Assembly (NCBI GenBank): GCA_007449985.2
Contig: VIIQ02000678.1
Coordinates: 117,001 to 181,000 of the forward strand
Length of the DNA: 64,000 nt
Source: Desmodesmus armatus
Lineage: Eukaryota > Chlorophyta > Chlorophyceae > Sphaeropleales > Scenedesmaceae
Direction of reading: 5' to 3'
A program made the translations under genes and the position numbers. The notes beneath the pieces were generated by a model. The model was not told where the DNA came from and did no database searches. It saw only the letters and a list, made by a program, of their open reading frames with translations. This document shows positions 1 through 12,299 of the stretch, piece after piece. Each line of letters begins with the position of its first letter. Positions within the stretch are counted from its first letter, which is position 1.

Positions 1-96
1 AGCCTTGACCAGTAGAGCTTGTCACAAAGCATTCACAAAGTGAGCTACACACACCAGGGTTACGCACAATCCAGTATACAAGACACCATGACTCAC

Positions 97-1515
97 CTGC
101 CACACAAACACTCCGGGGTGCGATCCGATGCACACCAGTCTCGTCAGCTGCTTCAGCTGTGTCAGCTGCTGCAGCAGTACTTCTGCAGGACAAGGGGCTT
201 GCAGGTCCAGCTCCTTCAGCCCTGTCAGTCGGCCAACAGCCTCCAGTGTTTTGCCCACCAACCCTTGCTCAGTGGGGACATCCTCACTGGACAAGACCAG
301 TGAGTGCAGCCCGCTCAGCCGCTGCAGTGGGGCCAGCAGCTCTTCGCTGTACTGCAGTCTCCGCATGATGAGAGCCTGCAGGCCAGGGCAGCAGCTGACG
401 AGGCGGGTGCCATCAGGAGCTGCCGCACGGGTGCCGTCTGGCGCTGCGACATTTGAAACGTCCAACGTCTGCAGGTGCGGCAGCTGCCTGCCAGCAGGGA
501 ACATGTGCTGCCATACTGCTGCTGGCGACTGGCAGTGGCGTATGTAGAGGTGCTGCAGCTTGCTGCTTGCTGTCAGGGCCGATAAGGCTGCTGCAGGAGG
601 GTTGCCCTCATTGTAGACTGTCAAGCTGCTGGCCCCTGAAAGGTCGAGGTGTGTCAGCTGCTGCAGGTCTTGCAGCTGTGACAGCAGCTGTGCAGCCCCT
701 GCTGCAGGACCAAGTAGGGTGGCATGTGCCAGATCCAAGTGCTGTAGGCGTGTAAGGGCTGCCAGGGCAACAGGCTCAAGCCTGGCAACCCCTGCTAACC
801 CCAGACGAGTAAGGTGCTGCATCGCTGACAGCATACTGCTGCTGAGATCTGCATAGGGGATGGGAGCCAGCCGCAAGTCAACCAGCCGGGTCAGCGACTG
901 CAGTGGCTGAAGGGCAGGCGTCCCCTCGTCAGGGCCCTGCAACTCAACATCATCAATCTCAAGGTGGGTCAGCTGCTGCAGCCCCGATAACACATCTGTT
1001 TGAAGCAGGAGGTCGTCCCGGCCCAGCTTTGTGCCGCAGATAATGAGCTGCTGCAGCCCCGGCAGCAGGGTCAGCGCTGCTGCCAGCCCCTCTGCCCCAT
1101 CAAGCAGCGTGCAGGCATACAGCTGCAGCCGCTCAAGGGTGAACCCAGGCTGCACTATACCCTGGCACCCGCTGCCTGGCTGCAGCTGCAGGGTCATGTA
1201 TTTGATCTTTAGGGTGCGTAGCCGCAGGTTCGCAGGCAGGCGTACCAATTTGACTGCACCACCAGGACCCATGAGGACCAGGCTGTCAACACGCAGGCCA
1301 TGCTTTGAGAGGTACATGACCAGGCTGTCAGCTTGCTGCTGGGTTTTGGCATATGCTGTTATGCTGCTGAGTGCCAGCACAGCTGCTTGGTGCAACCTGC
1401 TGTGGGCGCGTGCAGCATTGGCGAGGCTGACATGGTCGCTGGCACAGAACTGGAGCACTGCCAGCAGACAGGGGTCTGGCAGCTGCAGTATTGACACTGG
1501 CTGAACGGTGTCCAT
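97..1515 (-). CDS. F-box / leucine-rich-repeat protein, 3' part outside the window
   Basis: The first 50 or so residues hold an F-box-like segment (SILQLPDPCLLAVLQFC, then a helix with SLANAARAHSRL). About 15 irregular leucine-rich repeats follow (for example LTRLGLAGVARLEPVALAAL and LQHLDLAHATLL). By family knowledge such proteins are substrate adaptors of SCF ubiquitin ligases; the substrate is unknown. The start at 1515 puts the F-box at the N terminus; two in-frame ATGs at 1530 and 1620 are possible but add residues unlike an F-box protein. The frame stays open to a stop at 22, but a strong donor (GCAG/gtgagt) lies at 97/96 and the residues after it lose the LRR pattern. I infer that the exon ends at 97 in phase 0 and that further exons lie to the left. 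473 residues are visible. Confidence 0.72.
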
Positions 1516-2361
1516 CCTGCGGTGCAGCATAGAGTTGGTTCTCTCCAAGCAGCAGGGCACAAAGACACACTGGCAGACAGGCAGTGGTGCCCAAGTCACT
1601 TTGCTGTATGAATCAGGCAACCTTCACCTGTCGCCACCCGTCCAAACAGTAAACGCTTAGGGAACCTAGACTAGGATGCAGGCAAGACAGAGAAGAGGTT
1701 GAGACAGAGGCATCTGATGAGATCTGAGGGGGATCTGAGCACAACTTATTTGAATAAAGCAGCAACGGATTGAGACCAATTCATGCGCGAGAGAAGAAAG
1801 GCACAGGATATTTGGTTCTAGCAGGGTCTGCAAAAATGACGCCTTGGGGATTTTGTTTTGAAAGTTGCACCAGCTGGTCAACTGCACTGTGGTGGAGCAA
1901 CACTTTTCAAGATGCCAGTGGCCAGTGTAATTCAGAACAGACTGCCAGGGCAGAGTTGGTACATGCGGCTATGATGGACCGATGCTGGTTGCCAATTGGT
2001 CTTGCAAGGAGTTGTGCTTGCAGGTCGGCTTTGCTGTGGCACGGTGGCATGACCACTGCACTGTTCCTACCTGCAGTTGCCGACAAGTTTACGTAAAAGA
2101 ACTTTGAAGACGTTGATCGCTTACTTGCTGCTTGTCACGGTTGCTGACAGCCAGCTTCAGTGGTCACCATTACAGGTGTAATCGACACAGGTGATGATTC
2201 TGTGGCGTCATGACACCTGGGTCCATCCTTACAAGACATCCAAGCCATGCAGGATACGTGATCTGCCTACTTTCCGCTGTTTTAACGTCCACACACTAGT
2301 TTTCTACAGCAGCACAACAGCAGCTTTTGCTGACCCTTCCACTGGAATCCACTTGAGCTGA
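1516..2361. other. Intergenic, between the F-box/LRR gene and the first endosulfine-like gene
   Basis: No open frame here has protein-family similarity that I recognise or supporting splice signals. It presumably contains two divergent promoters and 5' UTRs. No clear TATA box or other motif was found. Confidence 0.5.
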
Positions 2362-2956
2362 ATGGCCCCAAGCAGCAACATGAAGCCTGCAATGATCTGT
2401 CAGGAGCTTTATAACGATACGTTGATTCACGCACCCAGCCGCTATGACCAGCTTGCGATGCTGGGTCACAGGCCCCTTCTGCAGGTGGGTGATAAGAGGG
2501 TGCAGATGTAGTCAGAGGGAACAAACCAGCCCTGTCCATGCTGCAGCAGAAATTTTAAAGTGCTTATCAAACAAACTAGACGTGGAGGAAGCACTCTGAT
2601 GTGTGCAGCTTGCACTTGTCAACAACAGCAGAGTATTACCATGACTGATTATCACCAGCTGCAGCAGCAGTTGACCTTGACATCTGCATGCACAATACCT
2701 CTCTATGATGTGCCTGATACTGACAGCTTCGACATATATGTGTCCTCTGCATGCACTGCAGCGCCAGGCTCGCTTTGACAGTGGCGAGTACTTCCTTGCA
2801 AAGGAGCACAAGCAGCCCTTGGACGGCCTCTGCATGACAACCGACCATGCCACAGCAGCAAGCTACGAACCCATGCAGCATCAGCACCTGGGTGCTGTCG
2901 CCCAATCCAGCACCAGCACAGGCAAAACCAGCCGTCTGGCTTCCTGCAACCGCTGA
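2362..2956 (+). CDS. Endosulfine-like small protein, copy A (2 exons)
   Basis: Exons 2362..2484 (41 codons) and 2762..2956 (64 codons plus stop); the intron is GT-AG in phase 0, giving 105 residues. Exon 1 ends GHRPLLQ and exon 2 opens RQARFDSGEYFLAKEHKQP. This matches the core of the endosulfine/ARPP-19/Igo family, where a leucine-glutamine-rich helix is followed by FDSG(D/E)Y. In animals and yeast the serine in that motif is phosphorylated by Greatwall/Rim15 kinase, and the protein then inhibits PP2A-B55. Here the Asp is Glu (FDSGEY). Similarity outside this core is weak, and exon 1 has no obvious counterpart in the textbook proteins. Copy B has the same exon lengths, intron phase and protein pattern, so the model is supported by internal comparison. 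It could instead be an algal-specific family that shares only the motif. Confidence 0.62.
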
Positions 2957-3900
2957 ACGCCCTCGGGCCACTGGACTCCCGCGCTGAACCCTGCTGCTGC
3001 ATGAGCCTGTCATCCATTTCCTGACTTGATTCGTTGCTAACGGCAGGGGCATTGGACGTTGCGATATGGGCCCATCAAGCCCAGGTTATTGCTCTGCGCG
3101 ACAAGAGTGCGGTTATAGTCGCCCAAAGATGGAATCTGCACCTTGCAAGCTGTATTCCATGTGCGTGTCTGATGCGCTTTTGGCGGGAGGGAGTGTTGCC
3201 TTGGGAATGGGAGTGTCTAGTAGTGTGTAGCTGCCTGAGCTCAGCTATGCAGGGTCAAAAGCGCCTGGCTGGCAGGGTTTGTGTGGCGGTTGGCTGGCAC
3301 CTGCCACTGAGTGTGTGAGTGCGGCCAGCAAGCCATGGGCGGTGTTGTGATCCATCGCGGCAGCTTGTTAGAGAGTGTTTGAAGTGCGGGGAACCCAACT
3401 ACCTACCTACCTGCCTCATCATGGCATACTGTCGTTTCCGGCTCCATGGAAGGAGCGGGCTGGGTGGTGCTGCTCTTTAGTCCTGCGAAAGGGACTCTGC
3501 ATGGTGTGAACTGTTCTCAGGCGGCTGGAATGCCGTCATTTGCGCTGCCAGCCACCTACTGGTGCAGGTGGACCTAGGCTTTGAGCAGGACTGATCTTTT
3601 GGTGTGTTCGCGCTGTTTTGAATTCCTAGTGGTGTCCTGTCTTTTTGCGGATGGCCCTGGAACACAATCTTGGTGGTGTCCTGTGTGAACACTTTTACAC
3701 GGGCGGCCCTAGAACACAAGGGAGGGAGGGCAGTTCCAGCTTGCCGTTTGCCTTGATAGAAGCCTAGAGGATGCAGCCTGTCTCATCCTCAGGAAACTCC
3801 TGAACCCACCAGCATCCCTGCTGGTGCGTTGCAGACTTGTTTGACCCTGTTGCTGATGCAGGGGCTTGTGGGTTCCCTTCTTGGCTGGGTGCTTGTGTGG
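2362..3900 (+). repeat. Segmental tandem duplication, copy A
   Basis: Besides the endosulfine-like gene, the 3' sequence is shared with copy B: a GGCTGGCACVTGCCACTG block with GGGCGGTGTTGTGATYCATCGCGG near 3290-3360, a GGCTCCATGRAAGGRGC block near 3440, and a CTGATGCWGGGGCTKGTGGG block near 3850. The period is about 4.8 kb. The copies are old: exons are well conserved and the rest only patchily alignable by eye. Confidence 0.55.
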
Positions 3901-6900
3901 TGTGCTGTTTGGTTCCTGTCGACTGTTTCTTACGTTGTGCTCCGCCCTAGTGGTGCTTGGTAGTGCAGGGGCCTGGTATGGTCAGCTGCTGGTGCATATC
4001 TCACTTGCGCTTCTGATAGTGCAACGGGTCCTGTGAGGGTATGAGCGCTTCCTTCGGGCCTCAGATTACAGCATCACAGTGCAACCATGGCTGCAGCAGC
4101 CGTTCATTCTTGACGGCTAATATGGAAAGTGCTGTGCGTTGTGGTGAACCACAACTACTTCATATAGCTGGGCTGTGTTACTTCAACTCCCGCGGTTGTG
4201 TACTTCTGAAAGCCTGCACTCCAAAGCACGTGTTCGTGTGTGTATGTTTGGCTGTGTTGTCATGCTCTGAGGCATGATGTTGTTTGAGGGATCTACGCAA
4301 TCAGCAATTAGTGCCGCGGCCTGTCCAAGCAGGAGTGTGGCTGGTGCCTTCAAGGCAGCAAGTTTAGGTGGTGTTGTGAAGCGGGTCCTGCAATGCACAC
4401 TGCTCTTGGTATGCAGCACGCAGGCATTTGGCAGGGCATTGACATCCCTGTTTTCCAGCAAACACAGCTTCAAGCTGGCCCAGATCGTTGGCTGGGTGAC
4501 AGGCATGTCCACTGCATTGTGTGCTGGCAGCTTTCAATGGTGGTTTTGGGGGTGAAGTAGGTTTGGTGCTACAACCACTTTGCCTGCCGGTGGTTTGTGA
4601 CTTGGCTGCACTCTGACTTGATTCGCCTGCGGCTTTTTGGAGCTGAGGGTGGTTGCTGACACTTTCTTGGCAAAAGGATCAATGTGATAAGGCTGAGTCA
4701 GTCAAAGACAGCTGACAAGGAATCTGTTTACTGCCAAGGCACCTAGTGATGGCTCAGCAATGCCATGCAGGGGTCAACCTTGATGTTGATTGAGTGTGTG
4801 ACAGTATCTTGTTTGCCATCCTTGAGCCTTTCTTTCAATAAAGCTACTCCTGTCTTGGTGGCTGCCGAGAAGCGGTGTTGTGCGTGTATGGCTGCCAGCC
4901 ACAGCAGTGCTTCTGTGCCGATGACAGCTGGCTATGGATCCTGTCATACACATTGGGGTTGGGTTGATCATGATCAGCCAGACTAGTTGCAAGTGCTACA
5001 GGGACAAAGTCTGGCTGCTGCGGTGTGTTGGCTGCAGAGTGACTTGACCATCCGGCACGAGGCAGTGTCTACGATGACCACCTGTGCGCATGACCTTGCA
5101 CTTACATGAGCCGTGTATGCCTCATTCCTTGTGCTGCAAGCCTGCGCTGGCATTACACCCAGTGTATACCTGCAGGTTGTCTGCAATGCACTTCTTGATA
5201 GGCACCATCTGATGATGTGCATGTTGCTATAGGATGCAGGGTACCAGGAAAAAAATGGGGAGGGGGAGCGTGTACGCCTGTAGCTGGTACACACCCTGCT
5301 GCTCTTTTGGGCTGTCATGTTTTCTTGCAGTCACCTGCTGACTGCATGCTGTGGGATCCCTTCATTGTGATGGACTGCTAGCCGCTGGTTGTCTACTATC
5401 AGACATCGATCTTGTGCAGACTGGTTTTGGGGGAGGTATGGCTTGGTGAACTAACTTAAGATGTGCGGCACCAAGTTCTGTTATGCGTGGCACCAGGTTT
5501 TGGATGAAGTTCTGTAGTGCTGCTTTGTTGCACTCTCAAGCCAGGCAGTGTCCATGACTGCAGTCCAATGGCAACTTTCCCAACACTGGGATTGGTATAG
5601 GTGGTCTGATAGGCAGGCAGCGCAAGCACGCCGCCTGTCCGCACAGTGAGCGCCTAGCTTTCTGGCTGACATGCACACTGCATCTTGGTCTGCGCTGGTG
5701 TATGCACGTCTGCTGACTGGCAATAGTGGTGTCGGCATGCCTGCCCATTTGCCGAGGGCTGGTTGCCTGTGCACCAGAGCTGTGATGTTGTGCTGGATTG
5801 CTGTGAGTGGTGAGGGAGTGCAAACATGCGTGACGGTGTGCACCTCAACATGTGTTTCATGGTTGCAGATAGCATGCAGCTGGCGGGTCATGTGTGTGTC
5901 CTGAAGCACACTGGAGAGACATGCATACATGCTATTTGGGCGGTGTGTTGACACAGAGTGAACCCCGCGTGCGCTTGAGTATGTGTGCCTGCACAGCCTG
6001 TCCCTGTTGGATAGGGGTGGTCATGGGACAATACTATCGGTGGCTGGCACCAGCAACGGCAGCATCATGGTCATGTCAATCTGCCTCCCAACTCAGCATT
6101 GCACTCTTGTGTGACAAACAATCCGTTCAGGTGTGCGCGTACTGCTGGATGGTGGTGTTGCAACACTGATTGATGTGCTCTTGGTCTGTTCATGGACTTG
6201 ATCGTGGCTGCCTTTGCTGTGAGACCCTCTGCTATGGCTCAGATCTGGTAGGCAGCTCAGCACAGGCACCGCCGGTGTCGTAAGATGTGCCCCATCACTG
6301 CACCTTACCCTGACATCATCTTGGTTGTTGTCATGACATGTGGACGTGCAGCCCCATGCACCTCAGCACCAAACCCCACTCAGTGACACTGTTAAGCACA
6401 GCTGCAGTGTGGCGGCAGCCAATACCATCCTTCGGACTACTTGTTGTGTGTGCATGTGTGTGCGTGCGTGCACCGGCACTCTCTGCGCAGTGCGGTGACA
6501 GGCTGAGGGTGTTCAACGCCAGTGGCGTGTGCACCTGTGCTGCATGTGTGAGACTGAACACACTGTTTGACACTCTGTTGGCAATGAGGTGGCTTGATTG
6601 GTGCCAGCATTGAGGGCCATGCATTTTATGAGCGGTCTGAAGCATGTACATGTTTCATGTTGACGGTAGGATCAGCACCCCTGCAATCCATCATATCTAC
6701 TGGCTGGATGTGGACTGATTCAGGGAGGCGTCGTTTGCTCTGTAACACCTTGTGGCTATCCATTCTGATCAAGCTGGTTTCATGTGTCTGGTTGCAGGGC
6801 AGCTGACAATACACCCTGCGGTTTGCCTGTAAAGCATCCATGGCTGGCAGTACTGCTCTAGGGTGATACGGTAGTGCCCCTCTGGTGTGAACCCAGCTTG

Positions 6901-7173
6901 AACAAAGACAGGTTCAGTTTGGTCTAAATCTTTCTGAAAAAGAACCTGAGTCGGGTAAAGGCTGAGGAGATTACGAGGTGTCATCTGCCCCAAATTGTCA
7001 TCATGTTAAGACACAGCTGTGTTAGATCACGCTAAGCACGCTGCCTGGAAAGGCTTTCAATTCATACAACTTTCCTGACTTAGACAGACGCTCTTGATTG
7101 CTGTTTCAACTATCACGCACAATAGCTTCGCTCAATCGGCACTTTTGGCGCGCTCGTTCCTGTTCTAGAAGCA
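2957..7173. other. 4.2 kb without a convincing gene
   Basis: The first kilobase is the diverged 3' part of the duplication unit. The rest is rich in G and T on the plus strand, with short reading frames in all frames and no recognisable protein domain. A block at about 6348-6420 (CAGCCCCATGCACCTCAGCA and following) resembles one at about 11358-11430, so it is part of a dispersed noncoding repeat. It may be long UTR or intergenic sequence. Confidence 0.5.
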
Positions 7174-7781
7174 ATGGCCCCCAGCTGTGACAAGCCCTTC
7201 TCGGCACAAGAACTGTACAACGATACTATGTTACACGCACACATCGGCTGGGACCAGCACGCCATGGCCAAGCGTGGTCGTAGGCCCCTTCTGCAGGTGG
7301 GGATGGAACGGGAGCAGGTGCTTGCAGATGCAGCCAGACGGCACTGTCCTTGACGGAATGGTTATTTATCAGTGCGCAAAGTAGTAGAAAGGTGGTTCTG
7401 GTCAGCCTGCTGCGCAGAACTCGCCCCTGATCAACACAGTGCTGGATTATCACACAGCTGCAGCAGCTTTTGACTGTGGCCTTTGCACCTGGTTGCATGC
7501 ACTACCTCCCCCTGGTGAGCCGGCATCTGAAATCCTTTATTCTTTTGAAATCCTTTTGGTTGTGTCTTCTGCATACACTGCAGCGTCAAGCTCGCTTCGA
7601 CAGCGGGGAATACTTCCTTGCCAAGGAGCACAAGCGGCCCCTTGATGGCCTCTGCATGACAACCGACCATGCTGCAGCAGCAGTGAGCTACAAGCCCATC
7701 CAGAATCAGCAGTTGGGTGCTGTCATCCAGGCCAGCATCAGCACAGGCAAGCCCAGCCGTCTGGCTTCCTGCAACCACTGA
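7174..7781 (+). CDS. Endosulfine-like small protein, copy B (2 exons)
   Basis: Exons 7174..7296 (41 codons) and 7584..7781 (65 codons plus stop), phase-0 GT-AG intron, 106 residues. Exon 1 begins MAPSCDKPFSAQELYNDTML and ends RGRRPLLQ; exon 2 begins RQARFDSGEYFLAKEHKRP. The same FDSGEY phospho-motif as copy A is present. Third-position and conservative changes between the copies (HKQP/HKRP, CNR/CNH at the C terminus) in an otherwise retained frame argue that both copies have been under protein-level selection. The intron differs in sequence but not in phase. If the family call is right, the product would be a PP2A-B55 inhibitor acting in cell-cycle or nutrient control. The family call is moderate; the gene model itself is stronger. 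Confidence 0.65.
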
Positions 7782-8700
7782 ACACCCCAAGGTCCAAGCA
7801 CGAGGACACCCATGTGCTGTGGACCTGCTGCTGCTGCATCAACATGTCATCCTCTACAACAGCTTGACATGTTGGCAGAAACCCCGGTTGTCAGCATTGG
7901 GGGCTCGAACAGCCCAGATTCGGACTGATTGCGCAGTGTGACTGGTGTGCTGCGAGTGTGGGTGCTTTTGTGTGGCTCCACATAGTGTGCACAGTTTAAT
8001 TTGTCCTGGGGGCATCATGCGCAACGGCATGGTGGCAGAAACCGTCGCTGCAACAAGAGCGCCGCCTCAAAGCTCAGGTGTGCAGAGCCACAGCCATTTG
8101 TCCAGCCTTGCTGGTGTACGTCTGCAGGGTTGGGATGGCTATCGGCTGGCACATGCCACTGGTTTTACGAGCGTGGTGTCTCAAGTGAAGGGCGGTGTTG
8201 TGATTCATCGCGGGCTACAGAGTGAAAGGGGGCACATAGGTACAGGCGTGTTGCTACAGGCTCCATGAAAGGGGCCTTGCTGGGTGGTGTTGTCAGTGTG
8301 ACCAAGAAATTGTGTTGGTCGTGAGTAGTAGTGTTCAGACATGTTGAACCGCTGCCTTCATGCGTGCTGCCAGCACGCATATGGCACAGGTTGTGAGAGC
8401 TGTTAGGGATGTTGCTGTGTGTGGTCGTCATTTCCTGTGTGCGTGCGTTCACAAGCGTGGCGGCCTGGAAAGAAAGCCCCATGCTTACAGCTTGCTTTTC
8501 CTGAGATCCAAGAATTCAGCCTGTCTCAATTTCCTTGCGTGCAGCATGCTGCTATGCGCATGGCTGCACTTCTGGTGCATAGAGACCTGTGTTGCCTTGT
8601 TTCTGATGCTGGGGCTGGTGGGGGAGTGTCTCTTTTGACCCCTTCTTGTGTAGCTTGTGTTGCATGTGGTGCTACGCACTGGCGGGGCTGCCAGGCGCTC
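7174..8700 (+). repeat. Segmental tandem duplication, copy B
   Basis: Counterpart of 2362-3900. Matching noncoding blocks lie near 8145-8215 (GCTGGCACATGCCACTGG, then GGGCGGTGTTGTGATTCATC), near 8258-8275 (GGCTCCATGAAAGGGGC) and near 8605-8625 (CTGATGCTGGGGCTGGTGGG). Confidence 0.55.
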
Positions 8701-9818
8701 TCTTAGTGCTTGCTTTATATCGGAGTCTGGTGTATCAGTACTTGATGCTTATGCCAACAGAAAGACTCTGTGGCGGTGTTGACTGCTGGTTGCATCAGGC
8801 TCCAACTAAGGACATATATCCGTAGTGCAGCGCAACAAACCTTGCTGCAGCACCCATACTGCCAAGATGGCGCAACAGAAGACGTAGCGAGCGGTTTGGT
8901 TGGTACAATTTGGCTCCCTGATCCTACATGGCACGAAACCTACGGGCACTTGTGGGCTCTTACAAGCATGAACGTGCAGTGCTGTGTGTGTTTCGGCGGC
9001 TCTGTGTGGCGGGTGCATGTGTGGCATGCTGTGTGGCTGGATGTCATTAAGGCACTTGCACGTTGGCAGCAAGTCGCACCTTGTGCCAGCCGGACCATAG
9101 CTGTTGCCATGGCATGACGGTTTTGGTGGTGTGTTGAGGTGCACGTGGTGTGATGCATGCATGCAGCATGGCAGCGGTGCGGCAGTTTCGGCAGGGCACA
9201 AACACCCATGTCGACACAAACACCCCTGTTGAGGTCTCAAACAGCAGCAAGCCAGCCGGCTGGCTGGGAGAAAGTCCCAGTGGTCTTCAGCACATACTGC
9301 AGACAGCACTTCAGCGCTGGCAGGTGTGGTGATGTTACCAGCATGTTACCTGCATGTGTCTTCTATGTGTGTATCTGTGTGTCTTGTTTTGGCGTTAGTG
9401 GTGGTGGTACCCGGTCTACTTCTTTATGGTGGTGGTTGAGGATGGGGTTGAAAGCGGTCGACATGAGCCGACCTATGCATGCGTGTGAAGGACCACACCC
9501 CACAAAGGCGCTGTCCGGGCATTTTTGGGTGTACACCCTATGCCATTCCACTTCTTTTTTTGGCGTCAAACCTAATAGCAGTACTGTGTTGTTGCCTGCA
9601 GCCGTTTGCGTTGGTTTGCCGGTTGGGTGCTGGGGACAGCCACTGGAAGCGACACTGGTCGTGACCGTTGTCCAGCACCACTTACGGTGCTAAACCTTCA
9701 AGGGCTTGGCGGTGACGTAATCTTGGCGTGGTGCTACAAGGCACAAGGGGTTGCAGGCTGCTGCCCTTGCGCAGGCGTTCACACGCTGGGAAGGACTTAC
9801 TTGTTGCAGCACTTGTGA

Positions 9819-10270
9819 TACGCATGACTGGACTGATTTCGTGCCTGCATTGCGCTGTGACCGAGTGTATGCCTATTAGAGATTGTGCACCAGCTGCAGG
9901 TCTGTCTTACTGACGCAGACTGCAGGTCGCACACTCAGCTACACCCTTGCATGGACGGGCAAGGTCTAGTGCGGTCACCTGCTCAATGCATGCAATGCTG
10001 CCATATCCCATACGGGCTTTGGACATGGGGCCTGCCAGTGGTTGGTGCAACTATCGGGTGGTTGGGTATGTATACCGCTTTGCCCCACCACTGACTGGTG
10101 TTGCGTGCAGGCCCGGCATGCATGTTGGCACTCGCGCACGCTTTCCTGCGTATCAACGTCGTACCGGCAGGCTCTGTTGCTCGCAGCATTGGTCTGCTTG
10201 ACTGTTGACATGATCCTGTTTGTGTTTTGGCAAGCAGCATGCAACTAGTGTGGGTGTGCGTGTGGGTGTG
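9819..10270 (+). repeat. About 0.5-kb direct repeat, unit 1
   Basis: Begins GCATGACTGGACTG and includes GTGCACCAGCTGCA, CATGGACGGGCAAGGTCTAG and CAAGCAGCATGCAACTAGTG. It matches unit 2 with roughly 80-90% identity in blocks by eye. No conserved reading frame. Confidence 0.75.
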
Positions 10271-10314
10271 TTGGGAATGAGTCAATGGTGTACATGATGG
10301 GATAACCTTACATG

Positions 10315-10800
10315 TGCCATGCATGACTGGACTGTCCTCTGAGCCTGCATTGCTCTGTGACCAAGTGTGTGTCCCATATATGTTGTGCACCAGCTGCATG
10401 TTTGTCTTACTGATGGTGCAGGCTGCAGGCCGCACACTCAGTTACACCCTTGCATGGACGGGCAAGGTCTAGTGCGGTCACCCGCTCAACGCATGCCATG
10501 CGGCCCTTGTCCCATGCGGCCTTTGCACCATGGGGGCTGCCCCGGTTGGTTGGTGGCAACCATCTTTTGATCAGAGTGTGTACTGTTTTGTCCTACCCCT
10601 GACTTTTAATTGCGCGTAGGCCTGACATGCATGTCAGCACTTGTGCACATCGGCCTGCCTACTAACGGCATTACTGGCAGGCTGTGTCGCTAGCAGGCGC
10701 AGTACTTGTGCGTTGGCGTGCTTTGGTTTGCTTGACTGTCGGCATGATCATGTTTGTGTTTTGGCAAGCAGCGTGCAACTAGTGTGCTTATAGACGTGTG
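10315..10800 (+). repeat. About 0.5-kb direct repeat, unit 2
   Basis: Same block order as unit 1: GCATGACTGGACTG, GTGCACCAGCTGCA, CATGGACGGGCAAGGTCTAG and CAAGCAGCGTGCAACTAGTG. The units are offset by 496 bp at the start and 533 bp at the end, so indels have accumulated. Confidence 0.75.
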
Positions 10801-12299
10801 AGGAGTGAGTGGTGGTTAGTGGGTGTTACTGTGGGGAGGGTGTGGGCTGTGCAGAGTGCGCACTATATGAGCACTTGAGTGTCTGTGTTAGTGCAACAGC
10901 AACTTGTTCCCGCTGCACGTACATGGCATAGTGTGGCAACACCCTACAAGCAGCACCAGCAGCTTCAGTGGCAGCACTGGATTCACTACCCGACCCCAGT
11001 GTGGTGCTGCTGTGTGTCGTCTGCTCTGCTTTGTGCCAGCATTCGTGTACCATCGGCGTTATATCCTTTGGTTCTTTCTTGCCCCTGCTTCTAGCAGCCA
11101 AGCAGTCCATCATGACACATAGTTTGTCATATATTGACTTGCGGTTGTGTTGATTCAGCAAATGCATCAGTGTGTGTGAAGGCAAATGGTGGGTGTGTGC
11201 TGACCAGTTGGTGGTGCAGTTGCTGCAGTGATTGATGTTGGTTGGGCTTTCGGCACCAATGGTGCTTGTGCTGCTCTGACAGCCCGTGCTAAACAAGGTC
11301 TGGTCAACTCTTCATCACAGTGTCTTGACAGAGCTTGATGTCACAGCATGCAGGTTATGCAGCCTCATGCGCCTCAGCAACCCCGCCCCACTCCCAGTGA
11401 CCCAGTTGACCATTTCTGCAATCTTGTGGCAGCCTCTGGAGCATACTTACTGCATTGTGATGCTTTGCCTGGACGTGCTTTGCCTATGTGGATTGCAGGT
11501 GGTTTGCGAGTGTGCATGTGTGGTTCCTGGTGCAAGATAGTTGGTGCTTGCCTGCTCAAGAGATGGCTCAAGCAGTGGTGTCAGTGGTGGGCCCGTGTGT
11601 CGGCTGAGACTGCAGCGAGACGTGTGGGTGTGTGCGGACTGCTGGAGCTGCGTGATGGGTGTGTGTCAGCTTCAGCTGCTGACCTGCATGGATGGTGCGC
11701 ACCTTTGTATGGTGTATCTTGCCGACCGACGCATGCCCTACGGGCCTAGTGTGACGTGGTGGCCATAATTGTGTGATTGGTCCATGCAAATGCACACAAT
11801 CAGGGCCTGAAGTGTTTCAGTATGCATGGTTGTTTCGGCGATTTCAGACGGCGGCCATCAGCAAGTCACTGCCACAGCGCATGCACGGTGGCCCCCGGAG
11901 GTTTGGTTGTCTTGTTTACCTGCTGTTCTGTACGACGCACAGTTGCTGCTCTGTGCTGTCTGTTCCTTTGTCCTCTGCCAAGGTGGCAGCATACCCCGGC
12001 GCGCACTTGTCGGCGCTGCCCCCACAGTAAGATGCAATGCTGCAGGCCACTGCACATGAGTGGTGAAGCACCAGCATATTGCTTGGTGTTGCGCAACCAT
12101 CTTCCACATCTCGCGACCTTTTGTTGTCCAGCCTGTGCGCTGTATCTGTTGGCTCTTGTTGTCTTGCTCACGGCATTTGCTGCAGGCCTTAGGCACAACC
12201 ATCCGTGTGAGTGCTCAGATCTCAGCTCACTCCTTCAGCAGCCTACTGTCTTGGTGAGGTGGCCTTTCAGGGTGCATGACAGCACCCTTGTCTGTCGGG

